Below, piece after piece: positions 52,350 through 61,499 of a stretch of DNA of 64,000 nucleotides (position 1 is the stretch's first letter; every line of letters begins with the position of its first letter). This DNA comes from an uncultured Lachnospiraceae bacterium. GTDB taxonomy: Bacteria; Bacillota; Clostridia; Lachnospirales; Lachnospiraceae. Below the pieces are notes generated by a model. The model was not told where the DNA came from. It did not search any database and saw only the letters and a list, made by a program, of their open reading frames with translations. The position numbers and the translations under genes are program-made. The stretch spans positions 1 to 64,000 of the forward strand of contig CALWES010000002.1 in the NCBI GenBank assembly GCA_944377405.1. Direction: 5' to 3'.

Positions 52350-54038
52350 ATGAAAAATAAGCTTCAGAAGGAGGGGACGGTCGGCTGGATCGTCCTCTTC
52401 GTATTATTGATCCTGATCATCCTTCCTTTGGGAGCAGTCCTGCTGCAGGTGGTGGATCCGGGACTGATCGGTGAGAAAAATGAAGAGGGCAGCATGAATC
52501 TGCTTCTGGAGGTATTCCGTAAGCCCCTTTGGAGTAAGGCTCTGACCAATTCGTTGCTGCTTGGCATCTGTACCACCCTGCTTGGAACCTGTTTTGGAGC
52601 ATTTCTGGCGGCGATCCGGGTAAAGTGGGATTTCCGCACAGGCCGTCTGCTGGACATTGCCGCATGGATCCTCATGATCATGCCTTCTTTTATTATTGCC
52701 CAGGGCTGGGTCTACTTTGCATCCGGAAACGGCATTGCCAGGGCCTGGCTGGGGTGGGATGGCATCGGCAGCCTGATCTTCAGCTTTCCGGGACTGGTCT
52801 TCATCATGGTGCTGAACAAATTTCCCTTTGCTTATGTGACCATTAAAGCGGCTCTGGAATGGAAGCCCCAGAGATTATCACTGGCAGCACGGATGAATGG
52901 AGCCTCCGCCTTTGAAGAGTGGCGGACCGTACAGGCGCCGCTTTGCATACCGGCATACTGTTCGGCAGCGATCCTGATCTTCATGGATACCATCGGGGAC
53001 TTTGGACTGCCATCAGCCATCTCCGGCGTTTACCGGTTCCCTACCCTGCCCTATGCCATTTATACGGCGATCTACAGTTCTCCGATCCGCTTTGATATGG
53101 CAGGCGTGCTGTCCTTTTACCTGGTGCTCCTGATCATTGCGGCCATGGGTCTGCAGTATGTGATCAAAGGGCGGAAGCGTTTTGACTTTATGGATACGGG
53201 AACGGTACAGGCCATACCGGAACGCCCCAAAAAGGGACTGGGAGCCGTGCTGAATATTGCCGGCGCTTTTCTGGCCTTCCTGACCCTGTGTGTCCCTATC
53301 GGTTCCACCGTGGTCATGTCTTTTTCTGACTCAATATCCGTTGCGAACTTCGGTTTCACCCTGGATAATTATAAATCGGTCCTTCTGCAGGGTGGAGATC
53401 TGATGGAAGGAATGGGGCATTCCCTTACCATTGCCCTGATGGCAGCGGTTCTGGGGTTGCTGCTTGGATTCTTCGTGTCCTTCGTACTGAACTATTCGGA
53501 CTTTATCTTTAAAAAACTGATAGATGTCCTGTCCCTTGTGGCACTGGCTGTCCCTGGGGTCGTACTGGGAATCGGCTACATATTCGTATGGAACCAGAAG
53601 TGGCTGGAGGAGTTAGGGCTTAAGATGTACGGGACTCCCCGGCTTATCATGCTGGCGAGCGTTGCAGCAGCGATCCCCGTGATCACCAGGGTGATTACAG
53701 GAGGCATGGCGAAGATCCCAAGACAGATGCTTTTTGCCGCGGGGCTTTCCGGAGCCGGCTTTTTCGCCAGGATCCGCAGCATATTGCTGCCCCTTCTGAA
53801 GGGCGTGCTGCTTTCGGCATTTCTGTCAGGCTTTGGCGGAAGCGTATTTAATCTGGCTATCAACACCATCCTTTATCCGCCGAATTATCAGACCCTTCCG
53901 GTCTATATCAGCAAAGGAGTGGAAAATCTGGAGTTCGGATATTCTGCTGCAGCTACTGTGGCCGGAGGCGGAGCCGTTGTACTTCTGATCCTGCTGATCG
54001 AAATGCTGGGCAGAAGCTTTGGTGTTAAAAAATCATAA
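52350..54038 (+). CDS. ABC transporter permease with two fused domains
   Basis: Permease of 562 residues with two BPD_transp_1 domains in one chain, like FbpB, AfuB and phosphonate permeases. The start at 52350 has AAGG upstream and is 5 bases from the preceding stop. About twelve hydrophobic helices. EAA-type ATPase-coupling loops are visible at RLSLAARMNGASAFEEWRTV and PRQMLFAAGLSGAGFFARIR. Substrate follows the partner binding protein and is unknown. Confidence 0.88.
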   Translation: MKNKLQKEGTVGWIVLFVLLILIILPLGAVLLQVVDPGLIGEKNEEGSMNLLLEVFRKPLWSKALTNSLLLGICTTLLGTCFGAFLAAIRVKWDFRTGRLLDIAAWILMIMPSFIIAQGWVYFASGNGIARAWLGWDGIGSLIFSFPGLVFIMVLNKFPFAYVTIKAALEWKPQRLSLAARMNGASAFEEWRTVQAPLCIPAYCSAAILIFMDTIGDFGLPSAISGVYRFPTLPYAIYTAIYSSPIRFDMAGVLSFYLVLLIIAAMGLQYVIKGRKRFDFMDTGTVQAIPERPKKGLGAVLNIAGAFLAFLTLCVPIGSTVVMSFSDSISVANFGFTLDNYKSVLLQGGDLMEGMGHSLTIALMAAVLGLLLGFFVSFVLNYSDFIFKKLIDVLSLVALAVPGVVLGIGYIFVWNQKWLEELGLKMYGTPRLIMLASVAAAIPVITRVITGGMAKIPRQMLFAAGLSGAGFFARIRSILLPLLKGVLLSAFLSGFGGSVFNLAINTILYPPNYQTLPVYISKGVENLEFGYSAAATVAGGGAVVLLILLIEMLGRSFGVKKS

Positions 54039-54061
54039 CAGGGGATCTGGAAGGTTGGGTC

Positions 54062-55144
54062 ATGAAAGAAAAAGAAATCATTCTGAAAATAGATAATCTG
54101 AAAAAAAGCTTTGGAAAAACGGAAGTACTGAAGGGAATCAGTATGTCTGTTGCGAAAAATGAGATCATAAGCGTTCTGGGTCCCTCCGGCTGCGGAAAAT
54201 CCACCCTGCTGAATATCATAGCAGGAATGCTCCCGCCGGATGGGGGAAGCGTCGTTCTGTCCGGCCAGTGTATTTCCGATACCGGCAGGATGCTGGCACC
54301 GGAAAAAAGAAATATGAATATGGTGTTCCAGGATTTTGCCTTATGGCCCCATATGAATGCCTTTGAAAACATCGCATACGGTCTCCGTCGCAGAAAAAAA
54401 AGCGAGAAGGAGATCGAGGAAAAGGTGCAGGAAAAATTGGGGCTGCTGCACCTTAGGGGATTGGAAAAACGTTATCCGGCAGAGCTCTCCGGCGGGCAGC
54501 AGCAGCGCGTGGCCATAGCCAGAGCGCTGATCACGGAACCGGATATCCTTCTGATGGATGAGCCCCTCTGCAATCTGGATGTGCAGCTGAGAGTAGAGAT
54601 GAGAACGGAAATGGCTTTTCTGTTCCGAAGGCTGGGGACCACCGTGTTCCATGTGACACACGACCCCTCGGAAGCCTTTGCCATGGCAGACCGGATCGTG
54701 ATCATGGACCGGGGCAGGATCGATCAGATCGATACACCGAAAAACTGCTATGAAGCCCCGGCAACGGAAGCGGTAGCAGCCCTTCTCGGAGCAGGAAACA
54801 GGCTCCATGGGACAGCCGGGAAGGAAACAGGGGCCCTTGCTTTCCTTGGGGAAAATTCCTTTGGGACCAGAGGCCAGAAGGGTGTCAGAGAAGGAGACAC
54901 GGTACTGCTTCGTTTCCGGGCGGAAAATGCACGGTGGCAGGGAGAGGACGAGAGTGGAAACGGATTTATGGCCGAAGTTTCCTACTCCTCCTTTGAAGGG
55001 GATTATTACCGGGTCATGGCGAAAGCGCCGAATGGAGAGCCCTTTACCTTCCTGAGCCGGGAGGACCTGAAAAACGGCCAGAAGGGATTCGTCTGCATCG
55101 ACGGAAGGCACCTTTACGTCTATCCGGAGGAAGAAAAGCAATGA
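54062..55144 (+). CDS. ABC transporter ATPase with TOBE-like domain
   Basis: ATPase of 360 residues powering the preceding permease. Walker A GPSGCGKSTLLNIIAGML, Q-loop FQDFALWPHM, signature LSGGQQQRVAIARALITEPD, Walker B ILLMDEPLCNLD and H-loop FHVTHDPSEA are intact. The C-terminal about 110 residues form a TOBE-like regulatory domain (VLLRFRAENARWQGEDESGN), as in PotA, FbpC and phosphonate transporters. It overlaps the phosphatase gene by 4 bases. Confidence 0.93.
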   Translation: MKEKEIILKIDNLKKSFGKTEVLKGISMSVAKNEIISVLGPSGCGKSTLLNIIAGMLPPDGGSVVLSGQCISDTGRMLAPEKRNMNMVFQDFALWPHMNAFENIAYGLRRRKKSEKEIEEKVQEKLGLLHLRGLEKRYPAELSGGQQQRVAIARALITEPDILLMDEPLCNLDVQLRVEMRTEMAFLFRRLGTTVFHVTHDPSEAFAMADRIVIMDRGRIDQIDTPKNCYEAPATEAVAALLGAGNRLHGTAGKETGALAFLGENSFGTRGQKGVREGDTVLLRFRAENARWQGEDESGNGFMAEVSYSSFEGDYYRVMAKAPNGEPFTFLSREDLKNGQKGFVCIDGRHLYVYPEEEKQ

Positions 55145-55794
55145 TCTACCTGATGAGCGATGTCCATGGACAGGGAGACGCCTTCTTCACTCTGCTGGAT
55201 AAGGTCCGATTTTCCGGAGACGACCGGTTGGTCATAGTAGGAGACTTGATTGCGAAGGGAAGGGATTCACTTTCCCTTCTTCGCTTTGTGATGCAGCATG
55301 AGAACATCCTGCTGCTGAAAGGCAATCATGAAGCCAGACTGCTGTATGCCTGCGGAGCCCTGGAAAAAGCCCTGGAGCCAAGGGAGGTCATCCGGAGCTG
55401 GATGGATGGGGAAGGAGCCCAGCTTCTGAGGGAACTGAGGCATATATCCATTGCAGAGTACGGAGCGATCCTCCAGTATCTCCTGGCAGCGCCTGTAACA
55501 AAAGAGCTGAAAGCCTTCGGAACAAGCTGGTTCTGTGTTCACGGCGCCCCAAAGGGAGTCAGGGAAGAAAGCCTCCTGACCGGAAGATACAAAGATCTGC
55601 AGGAAAACAATCATTGCCCGGGAAAAACAGCAGTGGTGGGACATACGCCTACGTTCCGCTACGGCGAGGCCTACAGAGGGAAGATCATCCGGCTGCCGGA
55701 TAAGATCCTCCTGGACTGTGGAGCAGGCCATGGAGGACCTTTAGGATGCCTCAGACTCGATGATGAAGCCTGCTTTTATTCTGAATGTACGTAA
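55141..55794 (+). CDS. Metallophosphatase (PrpE/ApaH-like)
   Basis: Calcineurin-like phosphoesterase of 217 residues. Metal-binding motifs in order: SDVHGQGD, VIVGDLIAKG, LLLKGNHEARLL, VVGHTPTFRYGEA and LLDCGAGHGG. The pattern fits bacterial serine/threonine phosphatase or diadenosine tetraphosphatase-like enzymes. Overlap with the ABC ATPase gene in ATGA shows it belongs to the transporter operon, so it may act on an imported phosphorylated compound or on a phosphorylated regulator; the sequence does not decide. Confidence 0.83.
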   Translation: MIYLMSDVHGQGDAFFTLLDKVRFSGDDRLVIVGDLIAKGRDSLSLLRFVMQHENILLLKGNHEARLLYACGALEKALEPREVIRSWMDGEGAQLLRELRHISIAEYGAILQYLLAAPVTKELKAFGTSWFCVHGAPKGVREESLLTGRYKDLQENNHCPGKTAVVGHTPTFRYGEAYRGKIIRLPDKILLDCGAGHGGPLGCLRLDDEACFYSECT

Positions 55795-55812
55795 AAAAAT
55801 AAGGCCGCCCTC

Positions 55813-55841
55813 TTGCACAGCAAAAAAACTTGGCATATAAT
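55813..55841 (+). promoter_or_regulatory. Promoter of bipA
   Basis: TTGCAC (55813-55818), a 17-base spacer and TATAAT (55836-55841), 62 bases upstream of the bipA start codon. Confidence 0.75.
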
Positions 55842-55903
55842 TATCATTTGTGTAAAAATGTTTGAACATGTGATTTGAAAGAGTTAGGAACGAGGATAAA
55901 TTT

Positions 55904-57742
55904 ATGCTGCAGAAGAGAGAGGATATCAGAAACGTAGCGATCATTGCCCACGTTGACCACGGTAAAACGACCCTGGTGGACGCCCTGCTGAAGCAGAACG
56001 GTGTTTTCCGGGAAAACCAGGAAGTGGTGGAACGGGTCATGGACTCCAACGCCATCGAGCGGGAAAGAGGCATTACGATCCTGTCAAAGAATACAGCGAT
56101 CAATTATAACGGATATAAGATCAATATCGTGGACACCCCGGGCCATGCGGACTTCGGCGGCGAGGTAGAGCGTGTCCTGAAGATGGTGGATGGCGTGGTA
56201 CTGCTTGTGGACGCCTTTGAGGGCCCCATGCCCCAGACAAAGTTCGTGCTGGGCAAGGCCATGGAGCTTTCCCTGCCGGTGGTGGTCTGCGTCAATAAGA
56301 TCGACCGCCCGGAGGCAAGACCGGATGAGGTGGTGGACGAGGTCCTGGAGCTTCTGATGGACCTGGGAGCTTCCGATGAGCAGATCGACTGCCCCTTTGT
56401 ATTCGCCTCCGCAAGAAGCGGAGTGGCTTCCATGGATCCCAAGACTCCCGGCACGGATATGAAGCCGCTGCTGGATACCATCATCCAGCATATCCCCTGT
56501 CCGGAGGGGGACCCGGATGCACCGACCCAGATGCTGATCTCCACCATTGACTACAACGAGTTCGTGGGCCGTATCGGAATCGGAAAGATCTCCAACGGTT
56601 CCGTCAAGGTGAACCAGCAGGTGGTGCTTTGCAACCATCACGACAGCAGCAAGGTGATCCATACAAAGGTATCCAAGCTTTATGAATTCGACGGCTTAAA
56701 GCGTGTAGAGGTTCAGGAGGCAAAATTCGGCTCCATCGTGGCCCTTTCCGGTATCCCGGAGATCCATATCGGAGACACCATCTGCGATCCGGAGAAGGTT
56801 GAGGCCATCCCCTTCCAGAAGATCTCAGAGCCCACCATTGCCATGTACTTCATGGTAAATGATTCTCCCCTGGCAGGCCAGGAAGGAAAGTTCGTCACCT
56901 CCCGTCATCTGAGAGAGCGTCTTTACCGGGAGCTGAACACCGACGTATCCCTCCGGGTGGAGGATACGGAGGCTGCGGACTGCTTCAAGGTATCCGGCCG
57001 CGGAGAGCTGCATCTGTCCGTCCTCATCGAAAATATGCGCCGTGAGGGATATGAGTTTGCCGTATCCAAGGCAGAAGTCCTTTACAAGACCGATGAACGG
57101 GGCAAGAAGCTGGAACCCATGGAGGTGGCCTACATCGACGTTCCGGAGGAATTTACCGGAACCGTGATCCAGAAGCTGACCCAGAGAAAGGGCGAGCTGG
57201 CAGGAATGACCCCCATGAACGGCGGCAATACCCGTCTTGAGTTCAACATTCCCTCAAGAGGCCTGATCGGCTACCGGAACGAGTTTATGACGGACACCAA
57301 GGGAAATGGTATTCTGAATACGGCATTTGAGGGCTATGGCCCCTATAAGGGAGACTTGAACTACCGCAGCACCGGTTCCCTGATCGCCTATGAGGCAGGA
57401 GAGGCCATTACCTATGGCCTATACAACGCCCAGGAGAGAGGCATTCTCTTTATCGGACCGGGCACAAAGGTCTACAGTGGCATGGTCATCGGCCAGTCTC
57501 CCAAGGCGGAGGACATTGAGATCAATGTCTGCAAGACCAAGAAGCTCACCAACACCAGATCCTCTTCCTCCGATGAGGCTCTGAGACTGGTACCCCCCAA
57601 GGTAATGTCCCTGGAGCAGTGCATGGACTTCATCGATACGGATGAGCTTCTGGAGATCACCCCCAAGTCCCTGCGGATCCGTAAGAAGATCCTGGATCCC
57701 CTTCTGAGAAAAAGAGCTGCCATCAGCAAGAAGAACAGCTGA
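55904..57742 (+). CDS. typA: Ribosome-associated GTPase BipA/TypA
   Basis: TypA/BipA, 612 residues, an EF-G-like GTPase that helps ribosome assembly and stress growth. G motifs: [61 protein letters not shown] and the SARSG loop. The BipA-specific C-terminal domain ([20 protein letters not shown], then [12 protein letters not shown]) is complete. Own promoter and terminator, so a single-gene unit. Confidence 0.97.
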   Translation: MLQKREDIRNVAIIAHVDHGKTTLVDALLKQNGVFRENQEVVERVMDSNAIERERGITILSKNTAINYNGYKINIVDTPGHADFGGEVERVLKMVDGVVLLVDAFEGPMPQTKFVLGKAMELSLPVVVCVNKIDRPEARPDEVVDEVLELLMDLGASDEQIDCPFVFASARSGVASMDPKTPGTDMKPLLDTIIQHIPCPEGDPDAPTQMLISTIDYNEFVGRIGIGKISNGSVKVNQQVVLCNHHDSSKVIHTKVSKLYEFDGLKRVEVQEAKFGSIVALSGIPEIHIGDTICDPEKVEAIPFQKISEPTIAMYFMVNDSPLAGQEGKFVTSRHLRERLYRELNTDVSLRVEDTEAADCFKVSGRGELHLSVLIENMRREGYEFAVSKAEVLYKTDERGKKLEPMEVAYIDVPEEFTGTVIQKLTQRKGELAGMTPMNGGNTRLEFNIPSRGLIGYRNEFMTDTKGNGILNTAFEGYGPYKGDLNYRSTGSLIAYEAGEAITYGLYNAQERGILFIGPGTKVYSGMVIGQSPKAEDIEINVCKTKKLTNTRSSSSDEALRLVPPKVMSLEQCMDFIDTDELLEITPKSLRIRKKILDPLLRKRAAISKKNS

Positions 57743-57791
57743 TCGGGCGGAACAGGGGATTCGTAATAAAAAAACATTCTATAAAAATATT

Positions 57792-57834
57792 AAATCTGCA
57801 GAACTTTGGAGAACTGAAGTCCTGCAGATTTTTT
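57792..57834 (+). terminator. Terminator after bipA
   Basis: AAATCTGCAG (57792-57801) pairs with CTGCAGATTT (57822-57831), with an inner ACTT/AAGT stem, followed by a T-run. Confidence 0.8.
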
Positions 57835-57880
57835 AAAGCTTGTTTTACTATGGATTTACAGGGACTTTACGAAAAAATGA

Positions 57881-57909
57881 TGGAAAAACCCGGAAAATCC
57901 GGATAGAAT
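57881..57909 (+). promoter_or_regulatory. Candidate promoter of surE
   Basis: TGGAAA (57881-57886), a 17-base spacer and TAGAAT (57904-57909), between the bipA terminator and the surE start. The -35 match is weak. Confidence 0.45.
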
Positions 57910-57962
57910 AAAACATGCCGGAAGTTCCGGCAGATATTATGAAAAGGAAAAGGATGATAAAA

Positions 57963-58694
57963 ATGCGTATCTTAGTGGTAAACGATGACGGTATAAAATC
58001 AGCAGGGATCAGCAGTCTGGCCCGTATGGCCGCAGCCTTCGGTGAGGTATGGGTAGTTGCTCCGGATAACCAGTGCAGCGCCATGTCCCAGAGGGTCACG
58101 GCCTTTGGCTCGATCACGGTAAAGCCGGAAGCGGATTTTCCCGTGGAGGGAGTTCATGCCTTCTCTGTCAGCGGAACGCCGGCAGACTGTGTGAAGGCAG
58201 CCCTGCAGCAGATCATGCCCTTTGCACCGGATGTGGTCTTCTCCGGGATCAATAACGGCTATAACGTGGGCGTGGATATCCTTTATTCCGGGACCGTAGG
58301 CGCCGCCATGGAGGCCCTTACGAACGGGATCCCGGCCATCGCCTTCTCCGCAGAAAGTGCAAAGGACCTGCGGGCAGCGGAGAAGTTCCTGCCGGAGATC
58401 ACAAGGGACCTGATGGAATGGGAGATCTCCTCCTATGAGATCTGGAACGTGAATGTGCCCTCCTGCAGCCCGGAGGAGATCCGGGGCGTGTCCTATGACA
58501 GGACTCCTTCCTGCCATCACTTTTATCACCTGATCTATGAACCGGCGGAACTGCCGGAGGGTGGGATGGAGCTTAAGATCGGCGGAAACTGCTGCCAGGA
58601 AGCGGAGTCGGGAAGCGACATCTACGCAGTGCTAGGAAAGTATATCTCCGTAGGAAAGATCGAGAATGCGGTGCTGAAATATCGCAGGGGTTAA
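57963..58694 (+). CDS. surE: 5'-nucleotidase SurE
   Basis: SurE, 243 residues, a metal-dependent nucleoside monophosphate phosphatase. The ATG at 57963 gives the canonical MRILVVNDDGIKSAGISSLA, with AAAGGATG upstream; two earlier in-frame ATGs are possible but unlikely. Metal ligands are in the NDDG motif, APDNQCSAMSQ and VFSGINNGYNVG, with YSGTVGAAMEA following. Followed by a bidirectional terminator shared with the convergent lipoprotein gene. Confidence 0.95.
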   Translation: MRILVVNDDGIKSAGISSLARMAAAFGEVWVVAPDNQCSAMSQRVTAFGSITVKPEADFPVEGVHAFSVSGTPADCVKAALQQIMPFAPDVVFSGINNGYNVGVDILYSGTVGAAMEALTNGIPAIAFSAESAKDLRAAEKFLPEITRDLMEWEISSYEIWNVNVPSCSPEEIRGVSYDRTPSCHHFYHLIYEPAELPEGGMELKIGGNCCQEAESGSDIYAVLGKYISVGKIENAVLKYRRG

Positions 58695-58695
58695 T

Positions 58696-58745
58696 AAAAA
58701 GAGTGCCACTGGATCATCTCAGGATGATTTTGTGACACTCTTTTA
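58696..58745. terminator. Bidirectional terminator between surE and the lipoprotein gene
   Basis: AAAAAGAGTG at the left arm pairs with CACTCTTTTT-like sequence at the right arm, with an inner ATCAT/ATGAT stem. A-rich left and T-rich right flanks let it work for both convergent genes. Confidence 0.85.
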
Positions 58746-58792
58746 TATTCCTCAGCCTCGATCAGAACGGGGGCAAAATGCAGTCAATGGAA

Positions 58793-59857
58793 TTACTGCT
58801 GTTCGGAAACTTCTTCGACAGCACTTTCATCAGCTGCATTCCCGGGGATGGAGAAGGGATACCGTTCGTTTGATCCATTATAGCTGTTTCCACCATCTGT
58901 ATTAGTAGAGATACTGAAGGCCCCTTCTACATTTTTTAGTTCATCTGCAGTTTTGATATCCAGATCCTCTGTATAAATTTGGAGTTCGGATTTTGATTTT
59001 TTGCCAGGAGCAACGGTACTGCCCTGTACGCTGATATAGGTCATGAATCCATCAACACTGCCGTTATCAACGCTGACTAAAATATATTTACTGTCCGACT
59101 TGTTTTCGATCGTGATGGCATATCCCACATAATAACTGTCTTCTACCGGATCTCCCAGTGTTATCTTTGCAAGATCATTGTCCAGAAGTACCTTAGTGTC
59201 TTCGGCAGACGTTTGAGCCGATTCTTCTGCAGACCCTTCAGTGGATTCTTCTGCAGCTCCTTCCGCAGTACTTTCTGATTCTTCTGTGGTTCCGGAATCA
59301 CCAGCGATGGAGAAGGGGTACCGCTCATTTGATCCGTTATAGCTGTTTCCACCATCTGTGTTGGTAGAGATACTGAAGGCTCCTTCTACGTTTTTGAGCT
59401 CGTCGGAGGTCTTGATATCCAGATCCTCCGTATAGATACGCAGTTCGGCATTTGATTTTTTGCCAGGAGCAACGGAACCGCCCTGAAGACTGATATAGGT
59501 CATGAGTCCGTCCACACTGCCATTATCAATGCTGACTAAGACGTATTTGTCGCTGGACTTGTTCTCGATCGTTGCAGAATAACCGATGTAATAATCTTCA
59601 TCGATCGGCTCTCCCAGAGTAACGGTAACCAGATCGTTATTCAGAAGTTCCTTTCCTTTTTCAGCGAATTCCTTTGCCGCTTCTGAACTTTCGATTTCTG
59701 CCTCAGAAGATTCTGCCGCAGTAGTTTCTGCTTCAGCAGTTTCTTCGCTTTCAGCCTCAGAAACATCGGCTGCAGTAGTAGCTGTGGGTTCAGAGGAACC
59801 ACAGGCTGTTAAGGCCAGTGCGGCACAGGCCAATAGCAATGCAATCTTTTTTTTCAT
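58793..59857 (-). CDS. Lipoprotein with two copies of an unknown domain
   Basis: Secreted lipoprotein of 354 residues, function unknown. Lipobox LTAC near residue 19, then an Ala/Glu/Ser/Thr-rich linker. Two copies of a domain of about 115 residues follow, separated by a second acidic linker. Each copy contains VTLG/ITLGDP, YYIGYSATIENKSSDKYVLV or close relative, NGSVDGLMTYIS, APGKKS and ISTNTDGGNSYNGSNERYPF. The repeats sit 153 codons apart. The domain looks like an extracytoplasmic beta-sandwich (FxLYD/DUF-type lipoprotein domains have similar IENKS motifs); ligand unknown. Confidence 0.75.
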   Translation of the reverse strand: MKKKIALLLACAALALTACGSSEPTATTAADVSEAESEETAEAETTAAESSEAEIESSEAAKEFAEKGKELLNNDLVTVTLGEPIDEDYYIGYSATIENKSSDKYVLVSIDNGSVDGLMTYISLQGGSVAPGKKSNAELRIYTEDLDIKTSDELKNVEGAFSISTNTDGGNSYNGSNERYPFSIAGDSGTTEESESTAEGAAEESTEGSAEESAQTSAEDTKVLLDNDLAKITLGDPVEDSYYVGYAITIENKSDSKYILVSVDNGSVDGFMTYISVQGSTVAPGKKSKSELQIYTEDLDIKTADELKNVEGAFSISTNTDGGNSYNGSNERYPFSIPGNAADESAVEEVSEQQ

Positions 59858-59902
59858 AGTAACCTCCCGTTAAAAAAATGTGTAAAGACATCTGACGATA
59901 AC

Positions 59903-59931
59903 ATTTTAATAAATATAACGGGCCGATACAA
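59903..59931 (-). promoter_or_regulatory. Promoter of the duplicated-domain lipoprotein
   Basis: On the minus strand TTGTAT (59931-59926), a 17-base spacer and TAAAAT (59908-59903), 46 bases before the start codon. Confidence 0.65.
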
Positions 59932-59971
59932 TTAACTGACTGCATAGTGTTTATGAACCTATCTCAGGATA

Positions 59972-60018
59972 ATAATAGCCCGGAACATCTGCAGTATGTA
60001 GAAGGTTCCGGGCTATTG
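59972..60018. terminator. Terminator after the rhodanese gene
   Basis: AATAGCCCGGAAC (about 59973-59985) pairs with GTTCCGGGCTATT (60005-60017) with an inner A/T-rich loop. It lies downstream of the minus-strand rhodanese gene and upstream of the next lipoprotein. Confidence 0.75.
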
Positions 60019-60070
60019 TTTGAAGGACAAGACTGTTAGCCCTATCCTCCAGTGAGGTGATCCTTATTTA

Positions 60071-61027
60071 TTATTCAGCAGCTTCCACGTCATCCGGATA
60101 AGCTTCGGACCAGGCAGTCATGCCGCCCTCCAGGGTGTATACCTTGGACATGTCGTAGCCAATGGCGGAAAGAACGTTGGTGGTAGCCTGTGCGTACTTC
60201 TTACCGGAGTAGCAGATGATGACAAGGTTGTCGTCAAGGCCGTCGGTAGCAGCCTGCATGGTGGCAACGCCGGCCTGGAAGTCTCCCTCCTTGGCAGCGT
60301 CCATGTCTGCGGAAACAGCTCCCGGGATATGGCCTGCCTCATAGTCGGCAGCCTTGCGGACATCGAAGAAGGTATAGCCGTCAGCGCCTACATCGCCCTT
60401 TGCGTCCTCAATGCTGATGTACTGCATGGCAACGTCCTCTGCGGGCTCGGTGATCTCAATAGCAGCTTCTGCTTCAGATGCAGCTCCGGTCTCCACATCG
60501 TCAGGATAGGTCTCGGACCAGGCAGTCATGCCGCCCTCCAGGGTGTATACCTTGGACATGTCGTAACCGATGGCGGAAAGGACATTGGTGGTAGCCTGTG
60601 CGTACTTCTTGCCGGAGTAGCAGATGATGACAAGATTGTCATCAAGGCCGTCGGTAGCAGCCTGCATGGTGGCAACGCCGGCCTGGAAGTCGCCTTCCTT
60701 GGCAGCATCCATGTCTGCGGAAACAGCTCCCGGGATATGGCCTGCTTCATAGTCGGCAGCCTTGCGGACATCAAAGAAGGTATAGCCGTCAGCGCCTACA
60801 TCGCCCTTTGCGTCCTCGATGCTGATGTACTGCATGGCAACGTCCTCTGCGGGCTCGGTGATCTCGGCAGCAACCTCAGTTTCAGCGACAGCCTCGGTTT
60901 CGGCAGCAGCAGTGGTCTCGGCAGCAGTGGTGGCTGCGGCAGTGGTCTCAGCGGTGTCTCCTCCGCAGGCAGTCAGAGCTCCCGCGAGAAGCATGGTTCC
61001 GCAAAGAACAGCGAATCTTTTTTTCAT
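60071..61027 (-). CDS. Lipoprotein with tandem duplicated rhodanese domains
   Basis: Exported lipoprotein of 318 residues with two rhodanese-like domains, which may act in sulfur transfer or sulfide handling outside the membrane. Lipobox LTAC with Cys21, then an Ala/Thr/Glu linker. Each domain contains YTFFDVRKAADYEAGHIPGA and the active-site loop ICYSGKKYAQATTNVLS with its cysteine intact, ending in LEGGMTAWSE. The two copies are almost identical in protein and DNA. The loop CYSGKKYA is longer than a classical six-residue loop by composition, so the substrate is uncertain. Single gene with its own promoter. Confidence 0.88.
   Translation of the reverse strand: MKKRFAVLCGTMLLAGALTACGGDTAETTAAATTAAETTAAAETEAVAETEVAAEITEPAEDVAMQYISIEDAKGDVGADGYTFFDVRKAADYEAGHIPGAVSADMDAAKEGDFQAGVATMQAATDGLDDNLVIICYSGKKYAQATTNVLSAIGYDMSKVYTLEGGMTAWSETYPDDVETGAASEAEAAIEITEPAEDVAMQYISIEDAKGDVGADGYTFFDVRKAADYEAGHIPGAVSADMDAAKEGDFQAGVATMQAATDGLDDNLVIICYSGKKYAQATTNVLSAIGYDMSKVYTLEGGMTAWSEAYPDDVEAAE
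60090..60905 (-). repeat. Near-identical 408-bp tandem duplication
   Basis: GTCATGCCGCC occurs at 60117 and again at 60525, an offset of 408 bp (136 codons). Flanking sequence over the whole rhodanese domain matches with only scattered third-position differences, indicating a recent in-frame duplication. Confidence 0.92.
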
Positions 61028-61069
61028 AAATCAATTCCTCCTGAATAACAGAATTTCTTATTCATACCT

Positions 61070-61098
61070 ACTATAAAGGATGGGGAAGGAAAAGTCCA
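61070..61098 (-). promoter_or_regulatory. Promoter of the rhodanese lipoprotein gene
   Basis: On the minus strand TGGACT (61098-61093), a 17-base spacer and TATAGT (61075-61070). A CAGGAGGAATTG ribosome binding region follows. Confidence 0.65.
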
Positions 61099-61120
61099 CG
61101 TAACGCTTATTTTGTTTTAT

Positions 61121-61165
61121 AATAAAAGACACAAGCTCTATCACTTTTTTTGATAAAGCTTGTGT
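61121..61165 (-). terminator. Terminator after azlCD
   Basis: ACACAAGCTCTATCA (61129-61143) pairs with TGATAAAGCTTGTGT (61151-61165) with one mismatch; on the minus strand it is followed by CTTTTATT. Confidence 0.8.
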
Positions 61166-61169
61166 TATA

Positions 61170-61499
61170 TCAGAAGATCGTTCTTGTGAGGATCATGTAA
61201 AGGGCTGTGGAAAGGGCGATGGAAGGGATGCTGTTCCGAAGCCGGAACTGAAGGACAGCGCACAGGATCACACAGAGAAATTCCGGGATCCCGAAGGGCC
61301 AGGTGGTAAGGGAAACGGAACGCAGGCAGTAGATCACCAGGATCACCATGATGGAGCCGGGAAGCACCTTTCCCAGGAACTCCACCGTTTCCGGAAGCTT
61401 CCGCTGGCCGAATACGGCAAAGGGAAGGGCACGGATGATTATGGTAACGACGGCAGATATGCCGATCAGCAGGAATGCATAGAGATAATCAGGCTTCAT
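61170..61499 (-). CDS. azlD: Branched-chain amino acid exporter subunit AzlD
   Basis: AzlD family small membrane subunit, 109 residues, about four hydrophobic helices (AFLLIGISAVVTIIIRALPF; SIMVILVIYCLRSV; IPSIALSTALYMILTRTIF). Together with AzlC it forms a LIV-E type exporter of branched-chain or related amino acids. It overlaps the azlC gene by 11 bases, so the pair is translationally coupled. A terminator lies immediately downstream. Confidence 0.9.
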   Translation of the reverse strand: MKPDYLYAFLLIGISAVVTIIIRALPFAVFGQRKLPETVEFLGKVLPGSIMVILVIYCLRSVSLTTWPFGIPEFLCVILCAVLQFRLRNSIPSIALSTALYMILTRTIF

